This document shows, one piece after another, positions 34,214 through 43,538 of a stretch of 64,000 bases of DNA. Under the pieces are notes generated by a model. That model worked only from the letters and a program-made list of their open reading frames with translations, ran no database searches and was not told the DNA's origin. Every line of letters starts with the position of its first letter. Within the stretch, counting starts at the first letter, position 1. Source of the stretch: Alphaproteobacteria bacterium (GTDB taxonomy: Bacteria > Pseudomonadota > Alphaproteobacteria > UBA8366 > Aestuariispiraceae). A program made the position numbers and the translations under genes. The stretch spans positions 4,534,001-4,598,000 of the forward strand of contig JAWPMN010000001.1 of assembly GCA_033344895.1 (NCBI GenBank), read 5' to 3'.

Positions 34214-34987
34214 ATGGCGACGAAGACCGACATCGACCGCCGGGACCTGACAGAGTACCTGCTGCGTTTGGGCGATACCTCTCTGATTCTGGGTCACCGC
34301 CTGTCCGAGTGGTGCGGCCACGGCCCGGTTCTGGAGGAGGACATTGCGATGTCCAACATCGCGCTGGACCTGATAGGCCAGGCCCGCCTGCTCTACACCT
34401 ATGCCGGAACGGTCGAAGGCGCAGGCCGAGACGAGGACGATTTCGCCTTCAAGCGCGACGTGACCGAGTGGAAGAACCTGTTGCTGGCCGAGCAGCCGAA
34501 CGGCGACTTTGCGGCGACAATGGTACGGCAATTCCTGATCGATTGCTTCCATGTCGAGCTTTACATGGCGCTGTCGAAAAGCGCGGATTCGGAACTGGCC
34601 GCCATTGCCGCCAAGTCACTGAAGGAAGTGACCTACCACCGTCGCCACAGTGGTGAATGGATCATTCGCATGGGCGACGGCACGGATGAAAGCAAGCGAC
34701 GGGTCCAGCTTGCCCTGGACGAGCACTGGATTTTCGTCGACGAGCTCTTCGAAACCGACGCGCTGGACGAAGCCATGACTGCCGCCGGAATCGGTCCGGA
34801 TCTGAAATCCCTGCGTCCTGCCTGGGACACGATGGTCGACCGTGTTCTGGCCGAGGCCACCCTGAGCCGGCCCGAAGCGGAGTTTCCACGCAGCGGTGGC
34901 CGCAGCGGCGCGCATTCGGAATATCTCGGCTTCATCCTGTCCGACCTGCAGTTCATGCAGCGCGCCTATCCGGACATGGAGTGGTAG
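34214..34987 (+). CDS. paaC: 1,2-phenylacetyl-CoA epoxidase subunit PaaC
   Basis: 257 residues; ferritin-like structural partner of PaaA without the full set of metal ligands. Recognisable by LRLGDTSLILGHRLSEWCGHGPVLEEDIAMSNIALDLIGQARLLY and KEVTYHRRHSGEWIIRMGDGT. Ends with EYLGFILSDLQFMQRAYPDMEW, the standard PaaC C-terminus, three bases before paaD. Confidence 0.96.
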   Translation: MATKTDIDRRDLTEYLLRLGDTSLILGHRLSEWCGHGPVLEEDIAMSNIALDLIGQARLLYTYAGTVEGAGRDEDDFAFKRDVTEWKNLLLAEQPNGDFAATMVRQFLIDCFHVELYMALSKSADSELAAIAAKSLKEVTYHRRHSGEWIIRMGDGTDESKRRVQLALDEHWIFVDELFETDALDEAMTAAGIGPDLKSLRPAWDTMVDRVLAEATLSRPEAEFPRSGGRSGAHSEYLGFILSDLQFMQRAYPDMEW

Positions 34988-34990
34988 GCC

Positions 34991-35515
34991 ATGACCGTCG
35001 TCGCCCTGGATGACAAGCGGCGCGAGGCAGCGATCTGGGACCTTCTGGAAGAGGTGCCGGATCCTGAAGTCCCCGCGCTATCCATTCGCGATCTTGGTGT
35101 CGTTCGGGACGTTCGTGTCGACGAGAACGGCGCGGTGCGCCTGGCGGTAACGCCGACCTATTCGGGCTGCCCGGCGACGGCCGCGATCAACCTGTCGATC
35201 CGCAACCGGCTGCTACGGGCTGGCTATGACGACGTGACCATCGATACCGTCCTGGCCCCGGCCTGGACCACGGACTGGATCAGCGATGCGGGCAGGCGCA
35301 AACTGCGCGAATACGGCATCGCCCCGCCCGTCGGCAAGGCAGCCGACGAAGGGGTCGGCCGCGGTGCACTGTTTGGTGCCGATCCGGAGGTTCCCTGCCC
35401 TCACTGCGGCGGCGCGGCGACCGAAAAGGTCAGTGAGTTCGGCTCCACCGCGTGTAAGGCGCAGTACCGTTGCACGGACTGCCTGGAGCCTTTCGAGTAT
35501 TTCAAATGTATCTGA
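34991..35515 (+). CDS. paaD: Phenylacetate degradation protein PaaD (Fe-S assembly factor)
   Basis: 174 residues. N-terminal MIP18/DUF59 domain with EVPDPEVPALSIRDLGVVRDV and the cysteine of TYSGCPAT, then a C-terminal zinc-ribbon-like part with CPHCGG and C-x-x-C (YRCTDCLEPF). PaaD is thought to help mature the iron centres of the epoxidase or its reductase. Located between paaC and paaE in the usual order. Confidence 0.95.
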   Translation: MTVVALDDKRREAAIWDLLEEVPDPEVPALSIRDLGVVRDVRVDENGAVRLAVTPTYSGCPATAAINLSIRNRLLRAGYDDVTIDTVLAPAWTTDWISDAGRRKLREYGIAPPVGKAADEGVGRGALFGADPEVPCPHCGGAATEKVSEFGSTACKAQYRCTDCLEPFEYFKCI

Positions 35516-35525
35516 GGATCGGGTA

Positions 35526-36620
35526 ATGGCGGGCTTTCACTCCCTGACGGTTTCGGACATTCGGCGCGAAACGGACGACGCCGTTTCCATTCGCCTGGAC
35601 GTGCCGGAGGATCTGCGCGAAACGTTCCGGTTTGCGGCCGGCCAGTACCTGACGCTGCGTGCCGAAATCGACGGCGAGGATATCCGGCGTTCCTATTCCA
35701 TCTGCAGTGGCGTCAACGACAACGAACTGCGCGTGGCCGTGAAGAAGGTGCTGGATGGCCGCTTCTCGACCTATGCCAACGATGTGCTGACGGTCGGGGA
35801 CACGCTCCAGGTCATGCCGCCGGAGGGGCGGTTTACCGCGCCGGTCGACGCGGCGGCGTCGAAATCCTATCTGATGATTGCGGCGGGCAGCGGCATCACG
35901 CCGATCCTGTCCCTCGCCAAGACCTATCTGGAAGCCGAACCGAATAGCACGGTCACCCTGATCTACGGCAACAGGACGTCGGCCTCGATCATCTTCCTGG
36001 AAACATTGCAGGAACTGAAGGACGTCTATCCGACCCGGTTCAGCCAGATCCACATCCTGTCCCGCCAGCCGCGCGAAGTGCCCTTGCTGAACGGCCGGAT
36101 TGACCGTGAAAAATGCGCTGCGCTGTTCGCCGGTCCCGTCGATGCGGCGGATGCGGACGAGGTGTTCCTGTGCGGCCCGCAAGGCATGATCGAGGAGGTG
36201 ACAGCCGCCCTGAAGGATGCCGGTGTCGACGACGGCAAAATTCACACGGAACTGTTCACACCGGCAGATGGCGGCGCGGCGGCTCAGAAGGCCCGGGAAG
36301 AACGGGCCAAGACTCTCAGCGATGCGGACCGCGCCAAGCAGCGCAAGGTCACCCTGATCTTTGACGGTATCGAAAGCGATCTGGACGTCGCCTCGGACGG
36401 CCCGGCAATTCTGGATATCGCGATGGAGAGCCGCGCCGACATTCCCTATTCCTGTAAGGGCGGCATGTGCTGCACCTGCCGGTGCAAGGTCTTGGAGGGG
36501 GAGGTCGCCATGGACGTCAATTATGCCCTGACCCCGGAGGAAACAGAGGCAGGTTTCGTGCTGGCCTGCCAGTCGCATCCGATGACGGACCGCGTGGTGC
36601 TGGATTTCGACGCGAAATAG
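35526..36620 (+). CDS. paaE: 1,2-phenylacetyl-CoA epoxidase reductase subunit PaaE
   Basis: Flavin and iron-sulphur reductase passing NADPH electrons to PaaA. 364 residues: FNR-type FAD site RRSYSICSG, NAD(P) domain YLMIAAGSGITPILSLAKTYL, and a plant-type 2Fe-2S domain at the C-terminus with Cys310, Cys315, Cys318 and Cys348 (SCKGGMCCTCRC and LACQSHP). The frame is open back into paaD, but ATG 35526 starts the canonical MAGFHSLTVSDI. Downstream paa genes (paaG, paaZ, paaJ, paaK) are not in this window. Confidence 0.96.
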   Translation: MAGFHSLTVSDIRRETDDAVSIRLDVPEDLRETFRFAAGQYLTLRAEIDGEDIRRSYSICSGVNDNELRVAVKKVLDGRFSTYANDVLTVGDTLQVMPPEGRFTAPVDAAASKSYLMIAAGSGITPILSLAKTYLEAEPNSTVTLIYGNRTSASIIFLETLQELKDVYPTRFSQIHILSRQPREVPLLNGRIDREKCAALFAGPVDAADADEVFLCGPQGMIEEVTAALKDAGVDDGKIHTELFTPADGGAAAQKAREERAKTLSDADRAKQRKVTLIFDGIESDLDVASDGPAILDIAMESRADIPYSCKGGMCCTCRCKVLEGEVAMDVNYALTPEETEAGFVLACQSHPMTDRVVLDFDAK

Positions 36621-36705
36621 GATTTCATGCGGGCTTCGCGAGGGCCGCCGCTTTCGCGCAAGCGTGATTGTTGTCTCGCGATGATCCGCGCCGCATCATG
36701 GCGGC

Positions 36706-37320
36706 ATGTTGGATGCACGCCTCCGCCCCCTGATCGACCCGCCCCTGGATGCACTTGCGTCCCGGCTGACCAGGGTCGGACTTTCCGCGAATGCGGTGAC
36801 CGTGTTCGGCTTCCTTCTCGGCATCGCCGGCGCAGCCGCGATCGGTCTGAACGCGATCTGGATTGGCCTCGCCCTGATCCTGGCAAACCGCCTGCTGGAC
36901 GGGCTGGACGGAGCACTGGCAAGGCGCCAGGGGGCGACGGATTTCGGCGGCTATCTGGACATCGTGCTGGATTTCATCGTCTATGCGGCGATCCCCCTGG
37001 GCTTTGCGGCCCTGAGCCCGACCGAAAACGCCCTGCCCGCCGCCTTTCTGATCTTCAGCTTTGTCGGCACCGGCACCAGCTTCCTCGCCTTTGCCATCGT
37101 CGCGGCCAAGCGGGAGCTGTCGACCGACCTGCGCGGCTCGAAATCCTTCTATTATCTCGGCGGGCTGACGGAGGGAACGGAGACCATCGCCTTTTTCGTT
37201 CTGTGCTGCGTTTTGCCCGAGCATTTCCCGGTCCTCGCCGTTATCTTCGGCGCGCTGTGCTGGGTGACGACCGCAACCCGCATTCTGGCGGCGCGGGCGA
37301 TGTTCAAGGAAGAGGGTTAG
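36706..37320 (+). CDS. CDP-alcohol phosphatidyltransferase family membrane protein
   Basis: 204 residues, several transmembrane helices. It holds the family active-site motif D-G-x2-A-R...G-x3-D-x3-D as LLDGLDGALARRQGATDFGG followed by YLDIVLD (residues 64-90), which binds the divalent metal and CDP-activated lipid. It could transfer a head group or diacylglycerol phosphate; the acceptor is not identifiable. It follows paaE in the same direction after 85 bases and precedes the SRAP gene by 7 bases. Confidence 0.88.
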   Translation: MLDARLRPLIDPPLDALASRLTRVGLSANAVTVFGFLLGIAGAAAIGLNAIWIGLALILANRLLDGLDGALARRQGATDFGGYLDIVLDFIVYAAIPLGFAALSPTENALPAAFLIFSFVGTGTSFLAFAIVAAKRELSTDLRGSKSFYYLGGLTEGTETIAFFVLCCVLPEHFPVLAVIFGALCWVTTATRILAARAMFKEEG

Positions 37321-37327
37321 GGCCGAT

Positions 37328-38047
37328 ATGTGCGGACGGTATTCGCTGACGACACCGATCGAGGGCATTCGCAGACTGTTCGGGTTCGACCGCATTCCCA
37401 ACCTGCCCGCCCGATACAATATCGCGCCGACCCAGGCCGTGCTGGCCGTCCGGGACGAAAACAGCGCGCGCACCTGCTTCATGGCGCGTTGGGGCCTGAT
37501 CCCCGGCTGGTCGAAGGATCCGTCCATCGGCGCCAAGATGATCAACGCCCGTGCCGAAACGGTGCGCGACAAGCCATCGTTCAAGACCGCATTCAAGCGA
37601 CGCCGCTGCCTTATTCCGGTCGATGCCTTTTATGAATGGAAGACGCTGGGCGGCAAGAAGCAGCCTTTCCGCATTGCCTTCGACGATGGCGAGGTTTTCG
37701 CCTTTGCGGGCCTGTGGGAGCGTTGGCAGGGGGCGGACGGGTCGGATGTCGAGACCTGCAGCATTGTCACGACAGACGCCAATGACGCGTTGAAGGACCT
37801 GCATCACCGCATGCCGGTCATCGTCGATCCGCATCGGTTCGACACGTGGCTGAATGCCGAAGAGGACGAGGCCGCCCGGGTCATGCGCCCCTATGTTGGC
37901 GCGCGGAAACTTGTCTATCACCCGGTCAGCAGGCGGCTGAACGATGTCCGCAATGACGATGCCGAGTTGGCGTCAGCAATCGAGTTGGATCCCGAACAGT
38001 TGAAGGAACCGGCAAAGAAGGCGGACGATCAGATGTCGCTGTTCTAG
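37328..38047 (+). CDS. SOS response-associated peptidase, SRAP (HMCES/YedK) family
   Basis: 239 residues. The SRAP domain begins with the catalytic Cys2 (MCGRYSL), and has ARYNIAPTQAV, ARWGLIPGWSKD, INARAETV, the Glu of FYEWK and the His of DLHHRMPVI, the residues that form a thiazolidine link to abasic sites in single-stranded DNA. Protects stalled forks from abasic-site damage. A Lys-rich tail ends in SLF. Its stop overlaps the convergent creatininase gene by four bases. Confidence 0.95.
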   Translation: MCGRYSLTTPIEGIRRLFGFDRIPNLPARYNIAPTQAVLAVRDENSARTCFMARWGLIPGWSKDPSIGAKMINARAETVRDKPSFKTAFKRRRCLIPVDAFYEWKTLGGKKQPFRIAFDDGEVFAFAGLWERWQGADGSDVETCSIVTTDANDALKDLHHRMPVIVDPHRFDTWLNAEEDEAARVMRPYVGARKLVYHPVSRRLNDVRNDDAELASAIELDPEQLKEPAKKADDQMSLF

Positions 38048-38838
38048 GCCTGGCGGAACGGCGGCTCCATCGCGTCGAATTCGGACAAAAAGGCCGCGAG
38101 ATTCGCCGCAGCGCGCTCGATCAGCCGGCAGCCTGTCGCCACATCTGCCGCCGAGGCATCCCCCGCAGCCCCATCCGGGTTGAGGTCCTGCATCAGCCAG
38201 CCGAGTTTCACCGGTTTGCCGCCGACGCCGACAAAGCGATTGCGCTCGGCCCACCCCTCCCCCGCGGAGGGAAACGCCGCCATTTTGTCCTTGCGGACAG
38301 CCGCCTCCCGGATCGCCAGCATGGCCGATGTCTCTAATGCGCCGCCATGTATTCCATGGGTCAATTCATGGGCATCCAGCACGCCATCCGGCTCGGCCAG
38401 GGCATACCAGGATGTATGCGCGGTCAACATGCCATGGGCCGCCCGCAGATCGCGGGCGACGATATCCATGGTCGAGACATTCCCGCCATGACCGTTAAAA
38501 ATCACCAGCTTGCGGAGCCCCGCCCGGGCGACGCCGGCACCGATATCCATCCAAAGCCGCATCAGCGTATCGGCGGAAAGGCTGAGTGTGCCGGGAAAAT
38601 CCTCATGCTCGATACTGCGGCCGATGGCCTGCATCGGCAGGATCAGCACATCAACGGCCGGATCGATTTCGGGTATCGCCGCATTCAGCACTGCAGCGGC
38701 GAGGTCACTGTCGACGGAGAGCGGCAGATGGGGACCGTGCTGCTCAGTGGCGCCGACAGGCAGAATGGCGATCGCGCGGTCTGTGTCGACCGCGCGAAAC
38801 TCCTCCACCGTCAGATCCGCCCAATACCGTGCCGTCAT
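38044..38838 (-). CDS. Creatininase family protein
   Basis: 264 residues with the metal-dependent amidohydrolase motifs of the family: LPVGATEQHGPHLPLSVDSDLA (metal-binding Glu and His), FNGHGGNVS and DAHELTHGIHGGALETS. Members include creatininase, mycofactocin peptidase MftE and formamide-hydrolysing ArfB; context gives no indication of which. Minus strand, directly upstream of the region between SRAP and hppD, 43 bases from the hppD stop, so possibly co-transcribed with hppD. Confidence 0.9.
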   Translation of the reverse strand: MTARYWADLTVEEFRAVDTDRAIAILPVGATEQHGPHLPLSVDSDLAAAVLNAAIPEIDPAVDVLILPMQAIGRSIEHEDFPGTLSLSADTLMRLWMDIGAGVARAGLRKLVIFNGHGGNVSTMDIVARDLRAAHGMLTAHTSWYALAEPDGVLDAHELTHGIHGGALETSAMLAIREAAVRKDKMAAFPSAGEGWAERNRFVGVGGKPVKLGWLMQDLNPDGAAGDASAADVATGCRLIERAAANLAAFLSEFDAMEPPFRQA

Positions 38839-38881
38839 GGTGCGAGAATGGCCGGTGACGCCCGGAACCGCAACCGCCGCT

Positions 38882-39961
38882 TCACGCCTTGGCGGTGATC
38901 ACCCCGCGCTGCACCTGATCGCGCTCGATGCTTTCGAACAGCGCCTTGAAGTTGCCCTCGCCGAAGCCCTCGTCATGCTTGCGCTGGATGATCTCGAAGA
39001 AGGCCGGACCCAGAAGCGGTTTCGTGAATATCTGCAACAGGATACGCGGGTCCCCGTCATCCGTGGAACCATCGACCAGCAGACCTCGTGCCTTCATCTC
39101 GTCCACCGGCTCGCCATGGCCGGGCAGACGCTCTTCCAGCATGTCGTAGTAGGTCTCGGGCGGCGGCTTCATGAAATCGACGCCCAGTGCCCGCAGGCGA
39201 TCGACCGTGGCGTAGATGTCGTCGGTAGAAAGCGCGATATGCTGAATGCCCTCGCCGTTGAAGTCGTCCAGGAACTCCTGGATCTGGCCTTTGCCTTCCG
39301 TCGCCTCCTCGTTCAGAGGGATACGGATCAGCCCGTCCGGCGCCGCCATGGCCTTGGAGTGCAATCCGGTATACTCGCCCTTGATGTCGAAATACCGGAT
39401 TTCCTTGAAGTTGAAGAAGCGTTCATAGAAGGACGCCCAATAGCCCATCCGCCCCTTGTAGACGTTGTGGGTGAGGTGATCGATGGTCTTCAGCCCTGCC
39501 CCTACCGGGTTGCGGTCGACGCCGTCGAGATACTTGAAATCGATGTCGTAGATCGTCGCCTGGTCGCCGAACCGGTCGATCAGGAAGATTGGCGCCCCAC
39601 CGATACCCTTGATCGCGGGCAGACGCAGTTCCATCGGGCCGGTCGGCAATTCCATTGGCTCCGCCCCGCGCCGCAACAGTTCGTCATAGGCGTGGTGGGC
39701 GTCCTGAATCCGGAAGGCCATGGCGCAGGCGGCGGGACCATGCTCGGCCGCAAAATATTCCGCCTGGCTGCGTGGCTGTTCATTCAGGATGAAGTTGATA
39801 TCGCCCTGCCGGTAGAGCGCCGTCTTCTTGGACCGGTGCTGCGCCACCTTGGTGAACCCCAATGCGGTCATGACCTGCTCGAGAAGCTTTGGGTCCGGGG
39901 CGGAAAACTCCACGAATTCAAAGCCCTGAAGTCCAATCGGGTTCTGCGCATCCTGGGTCAT
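38882..39961 (-). CDS. hppD: 4-hydroxyphenylpyruvate dioxygenase
   Basis: Converts 4-hydroxyphenylpyruvate to homogentisate in tyrosine catabolism. 359 residues, with two vicinal-oxygen-chelate domains; the iron ligands are in [18 protein letters not shown] and the late [11 protein letters not shown] (His, His, Glu). A strong ribosome site GGAGG precedes the ATG. Divergent from an IclR regulator with palindromes between. Homogentisate dioxygenase is not in this window. Confidence 0.97.
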   Translation of the reverse strand: MTQDAQNPIGLQGFEFVEFSAPDPKLLEQVMTALGFTKVAQHRSKKTALYRQGDINFILNEQPRSQAEYFAAEHGPAACAMAFRIQDAHHAYDELLRRGAEPMELPTGPMELRLPAIKGIGGAPIFLIDRFGDQATIYDIDFKYLDGVDRNPVGAGLKTIDHLTHNVYKGRMGYWASFYERFFNFKEIRYFDIKGEYTGLHSKAMAAPDGLIRIPLNEEATEGKGQIQEFLDDFNGEGIQHIALSTDDIYATVDRLRALGVDFMKPPPETYYDMLEERLPGHGEPVDEMKARGLLVDGSTDDGDPRILLQIFTKPLLGPAFFEIIQRKHDEGFGEGNFKALFESIERDQVQRGVITAKA

Positions 39962-39977
39962 GGTCTGCCTCCAGCAA

Positions 39978-40047
39978 GGAAAAACGTTTCCATGAAGGTA
40001 GTTTGAATGCCGGAGTTATGGTAGGTGGGTGTTTCACCAAGTGAAAC
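39978..40047. promoter_or_regulatory. Two palindromes between hppD and the IclR gene
   Basis: A perfect 17-bp palindrome GTTTCAC-CAA-GTGAAAC spans 40031-40047, and GGAAA-AACG-TTTCC spans 39978-39991. The latter has the GGAAA/TTTCC form common among IclR-type operators. Both lie in the short divergent promoter region and could mediate control of hppD and autoregulation. Confidence 0.6.
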
Positions 40048-40063
40048 GACGAGATCGTCCTTC

Positions 40064-40858
40064 GTGGCTGTAAAGACCATTGAAAGCCTGCGGCGCGGCC
40101 TGGCGGTATATGACCGGCTCCACCGGAAGGGCGCCAGCAGCCTCGCCACGCTCGCACGGGAAACCGGGCTGCCGAAGGCCAGTCTACTGAGGCTTCTGGC
40201 CACCCTTCAGGAAGCCGGATGGATCGCCCGGCGCATCAATGACGGTCGCTACCTCCCCGCCACGACCGCGCGTCCGTCAACCGACATTCGGCAGTCGCTG
40301 CTGCACAGCGGAATGGCGGAAGTACAGGCGTTGAGCCGCGAGACCGGATTTCCGGCCGATCTGGTCGCACTGACCCCGGTGCCCTCACTGGAAGTCGTCG
40401 ACAGCACGCGCAAACGCGTCCCCGGTGGCGTCGACCCGCTCGTTGCCGGTTTCCGTCCGAGTTTTCTCTTCTCTTCCCCCGGACGGGCGGTTCTGGCGTT
40501 CATGGATACGCGGGAGCGCAGCCGCATTCTGACTTACATCGAGGCCGCGGATTCGCCGGCAATTCGCTTTGAATTGACCAGCGGCCGACTGGAACGGGAA
40601 TTGTCCGAGACCCGTCGGCGGGGATACGGAATCCGGGCTGCCGGCTATTGGCCGGACAGTTCCGACTACGGCGCGGAGCCGATGGACATTTCCGTGCCGA
40701 TCGCCCTCGAAAATCGCATCATCGGCGCGGTAAGCCTGGTCTGGCCGGCACGGGACCGGGATGCATCCTCCGTGGCGGCGGCCCATCTCGGCAGCCTGTC
40801 CGCCACGGCGCAGAGGATATCCCGTGCCGCCCTTTCAACCGCAGGGCAGATGGGATAG
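40064..40858 (+). CDS. IclR family transcriptional regulator
   Basis: 264 residues. An N-terminal winged helix (SLRRGLAVYDRLHRKGASSLATLARETGLPKASLLRLLATLQEAGWIARR) is followed by an effector domain (ETGFPADLVALTPVP ... RPSFLFSSPGRAVLAFMDTRERSRILTYIE ... RRRGYGIRA). The GTG at 40064 begins AVKTIESLRRGL as in related proteins; a GTG at 40025 would run through the palindromic operator and is rejected. Likely regulates hppD; ligand presumably an aromatic acid. Confidence 0.9.
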   Translation: MAVKTIESLRRGLAVYDRLHRKGASSLATLARETGLPKASLLRLLATLQEAGWIARRINDGRYLPATTARPSTDIRQSLLHSGMAEVQALSRETGFPADLVALTPVPSLEVVDSTRKRVPGGVDPLVAGFRPSFLFSSPGRAVLAFMDTRERSRILTYIEAADSPAIRFELTSGRLERELSETRRRGYGIRAAGYWPDSSDYGAEPMDISVPIALENRIIGAVSLVWPARDRDASSVAAAHLGSLSATAQRISRAALSTAGQMG

Positions 40859-40919
40859 GGCTGGAAGTTATGCGGGGTCATCGCCATATCGGCGATATCC
40901 GAACCCAATAGGTGTTTCC

Positions 40920-41450
40920 ATGTTCCTTATTCGCGGTCCGATCTGTGCGCTGGCCGCCTCGCTGTTCCTGATTGCCGCATCCCCCTCCGCATCCGCCCAG
41001 TCGACCGAAGGCGTGCGATGTGGAACGGCGGCAAGCCTGAGCTTCGTGCGTCAGACGGTCCAGCCGAAGCGTCATCTGGCCGGCATGATCATGGGCATGG
41101 CGCAGCAAACACCGACCTTCAATGCCACGCTGGCCGAAGCCCAACAAAGGGGATACGGGCAGCAGTTGATCGGCTTCTACCAGAAACTTCTGGACCAGTC
41201 CCTGCTGATGCTTACCCCGTCCTGGGAATGCAATATGGCGGCGGCCTACTCCGCACATCTGACCGACGAACAACTGACGTCGCTGGCCGCAGAGCGCCAG
41301 ATGTCGCCGGCCTTTCCCGATCTGCAAAGCGTGAAGCCTCAGATCGACCTGCAGATGCGTCAGAAATCGGAAGGGATCCTTCGGGAAGCGGTGACGGAGC
41401 TTCTGTCGGGCGGGGTCCAGTTCGTGAAGGCACGCCGCAGCCGAAACTAG
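40920..41450 (+). CDS. Hypothetical periplasmic protein, 176 residues
   Basis: Secreted protein of unknown function: signal peptide MFLIRGPICALAASLFLIAASPSASA, then a helical mature part with two Cys (RCGTAASL; SWECNMAAAYSAHLT). The latter segment resembles the DUF2059-like helical bundles (a Tyr-x-x-x-L-T-x-x-x-L motif, AAAYSAHLTDEQLTSL), but only weakly. Frame is open upstream of the ATG; the signal peptide decides the start. Confidence 0.7.
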   Translation: MFLIRGPICALAASLFLIAASPSASAQSTEGVRCGTAASLSFVRQTVQPKRHLAGMIMGMAQQTPTFNATLAEAQQRGYGQQLIGFYQKLLDQSLLMLTPSWECNMAAAYSAHLTDEQLTSLAAERQMSPAFPDLQSVKPQIDLQMRQKSEGILREAVTELLSGGVQFVKARRSRN

Positions 41451-41451
41451 C

Positions 41452-42264
41452 TCACCCGATCTGCGGGTAGCCCCGGCTTTCGGCTTCCGCTTTCATGGTC
41501 AGGATCGGGGCATAGTCGTCGAAACCTGCCGCCTTCATCCCCTTAATCAGCAGGGCAGCCCGGACATCGCCCAGATCCGGGTCCTCGGCCGCGTCCAGTA
41601 CCGCTTCCTGAATGCGGCGAACCTGCGATGGCGTGGCATCGATCCGCACTGCATACGGCAAGGCAGGAGCCTTGCGCGTCCACTGCACCACTTCCAGCTC
41701 GTCTGTTGCCTCAGGACGGACCCGTTGCAGCAAAGCCCAGGTGACGCTGTCGATCGCGGCGATGTCGGCGCGGCCCCGTCGGACCGCCTCGGCCGAATGG
41801 GCATGGCCTCCGCTGTACAGAAAATCGGCGAAGAACCGGCCTGCCTCCGCCAGCGGCGCCACGGCATGGCGCAATGCATTCATGCCGGAATGGGAATTGG
41901 CGTTGTTCACGACAGCACGCTTGCCGCGCAGATCGTTCAGGGTCGCGATCCGGTCGGATCGGCGGACAACAAGGGCACTGGAATACAGCCCGGCCTCACA
42001 CCCTTCGCAATCGTAATGCGGCGTTGCCACCGGCTGAAGATAATCCTTCAGCTCCGTCATCAGGGGATAACCGCAGGTCTGGGTCAGCATAAGGGCTGGA
42101 TCGCGCCAAAGCGCCTCGGCGTCTTCAACCCGTGTCAGGCTTTCCGGGACCGCCTCGACACCATGCCGGCGAAGATGCGCGGCAAGGCCATCCCACCACG
42201 CGTCCGTCGCGTCGGTCAGTTCGGGCAGATCGTATTGCGGCAGGCTGGCAAAAGGCGCTGTCAT
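41452..42264 (-). CDS. PhnD-like phosphate/phosphonate-type solute-binding domain protein, no signal peptide
   Basis: 270 residues. PhnD/SsuA-type binding fold: LTQTCGYPLMTEL, CEAGLYSSALVVRRSDRIATLNDLRGKRAVVNNANSHSGMNALRHAVAPLA and GRADIAAIDSVTWALLQR. The N-terminus ([16 protein letters not shown]) is not a signal peptide, so it appears cytoplasmic. Its ATG overlaps the murA stop by one base (TGATG), implying coupled translation. There is no ABC permease near. Ligand unknown. Confidence 0.82.
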   Translation of the reverse strand: MTAPFASLPQYDLPELTDATDAWWDGLAAHLRRHGVEAVPESLTRVEDAEALWRDPALMLTQTCGYPLMTELKDYLQPVATPHYDCEGCEAGLYSSALVVRRSDRIATLNDLRGKRAVVNNANSHSGMNALRHAVAPLAEAGRFFADFLYSGGHAHSAEAVRRGRADIAAIDSVTWALLQRVRPEATDELEVVQWTRKAPALPYAVRIDATPSQVRRIQEAVLDAAEDPDLGDVRAALLIKGMKAAGFDDYAPILTMKAEAESRGYPQIG

Positions 42265-43538
42265 CAACCGGCGACGCGCTCGATCACGGCACCGCAGGCG
42301 GCCAGTTTCTCATCCAGTCGTTCATACCCGCGGTCGAGATGATAGATCCGGTTCACGAAGGTCTCTCCCTGGGCTGCCAGTCCGGCAATCACCAGCGCCA
42401 CCGAGGCCCGCAGGTCCGTCGCCATGACCGGCGCGCCGGTCAACCGGGGAACCCCGCGAACCATGGCGGAACGGCCATGCAGATTGATGCTGGCCCCCAT
42501 GCGGTTCAGCTCCGGGACATGCATGAAGCGGTTCTCGAAAATCGTTTCGGTCACCATGGACGCGCCCTGTGCCGTGGACAGAAGCGCCATCATCTGGGCC
42601 TGCAGATCGGTCGGGAAGCCGGGATAGGGTTCCGTCATCACGTCTGTCCCGATGAGCGCCCCGCATCGGATGCGCATGCCGTCGGGCACGCGGTCGACGA
42701 TTACGCCCGCCGCCTCCATCGCAGAAATTGCGGCCCCCAGCGTTTCCGGCCGGGCACCGACCAGCGTCGCATCGCCGCGCGTCGCCGCGACGGCCATGGC
42801 ATAGGTGCCGGTCTCGATGCGATCCGGCATGACGGCGTGTTCGGCACCATGCAGTGTATCAACGCCTTCGATCTCGATCGTGTCACTGCCGGCTCCGGAA
42901 ATCTTTGCCCCCATGGCCTTGAGGCAATCGGCCAGGTCGACGATCTCAGGCTCCCGCGCGGCATTGATCAGGCGCGTGGTTCCGCGCGCCAGGCTTGCCG
43001 CCATCATCAGGTTTTCGGTGGCGCCTACGGAGACGAAGGGGAAGGTCACGTCGGCACCCGTCAGGCCACACGGCGCTTCAGCCATGATGTAGCCGCCGTC
43101 CAACTCGATCTCGGCGCCCAGAAGCTGCAGGCCCTTGAGGTGCAGGTCCACAGGCCGCGTTCCAATGGCGCAACCACCCGGCAGCGATACCCGCGCTTTC
43201 CCATGCTTCGCCAGAAGCGGCCCCAGCACCAGAACCCCGGCACGCATCTTTCGGACGATGTCGTATTCGGCGACCGTGTTGTTCAGCGTCCCGGCGTTCA
43301 GCGACAGACGCTGCGGCGCGGCATCGCCTTCCGGCGCATCGAAGCGTACATCGATCCCAAGGCTCTCCAGCAACTGCGCTGTGGTGCGGATGTCGGCCAG
43401 GCGCGGCACATTCAAAAGCGTCAGCACCCCGTCGGTCAGGATTGACGCGCACATGAGCTTCAACGCCGAATTCTTGGCGCCGCCGATGCGGATTTCACCC
43501 TTCAGCGGCGTCCCGCCGACGATCCTGATCTTATCCAT
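42264..43538 (-). CDS. murA: UDP-N-acetylglucosamine 1-carboxyvinyltransferase
   Basis: First committed step of peptidoglycan synthesis: enolpyruvyl transfer to UDP-GlcNAc. 424 residues from [29 protein letters not shown], with the catalytic loop cysteine in [19 protein letters not shown] and the C-terminal [17 protein letters not shown]. The frame continues 52 codons upstream; an ATG at 43628 has a good AGAGAGG ribosome site and would add 30 residues ([10 protein letters not shown]...), so the longer form is possible. The pathway links it to glmU-glmS. Confidence 0.96.
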   Translation of the reverse strand: MDKIRIVGGTPLKGEIRIGGAKNSALKLMCASILTDGVLTLLNVPRLADIRTTAQLLESLGIDVRFDAPEGDAAPQRLSLNAGTLNNTVAEYDIVRKMRAGVLVLGPLLAKHGKARVSLPGGCAIGTRPVDLHLKGLQLLGAEIELDGGYIMAEAPCGLTGADVTFPFVSVGATENLMMAASLARGTTRLINAAREPEIVDLADCLKAMGAKISGAGSDTIEIEGVDTLHGAEHAVMPDRIETGTYAMAVAATRGDATLVGARPETLGAAISAMEAAGVIVDRVPDGMRIRCGALIGTDVMTEPYPGFPTDLQAQMMALLSTAQGASMVTETIFENRFMHVPELNRMGASINLHGRSAMVRGVPRLTGAPVMATDLRASVALVIAGLAAQGETFVNRIYHLDRGYERLDEKLAACGAVIERVAG

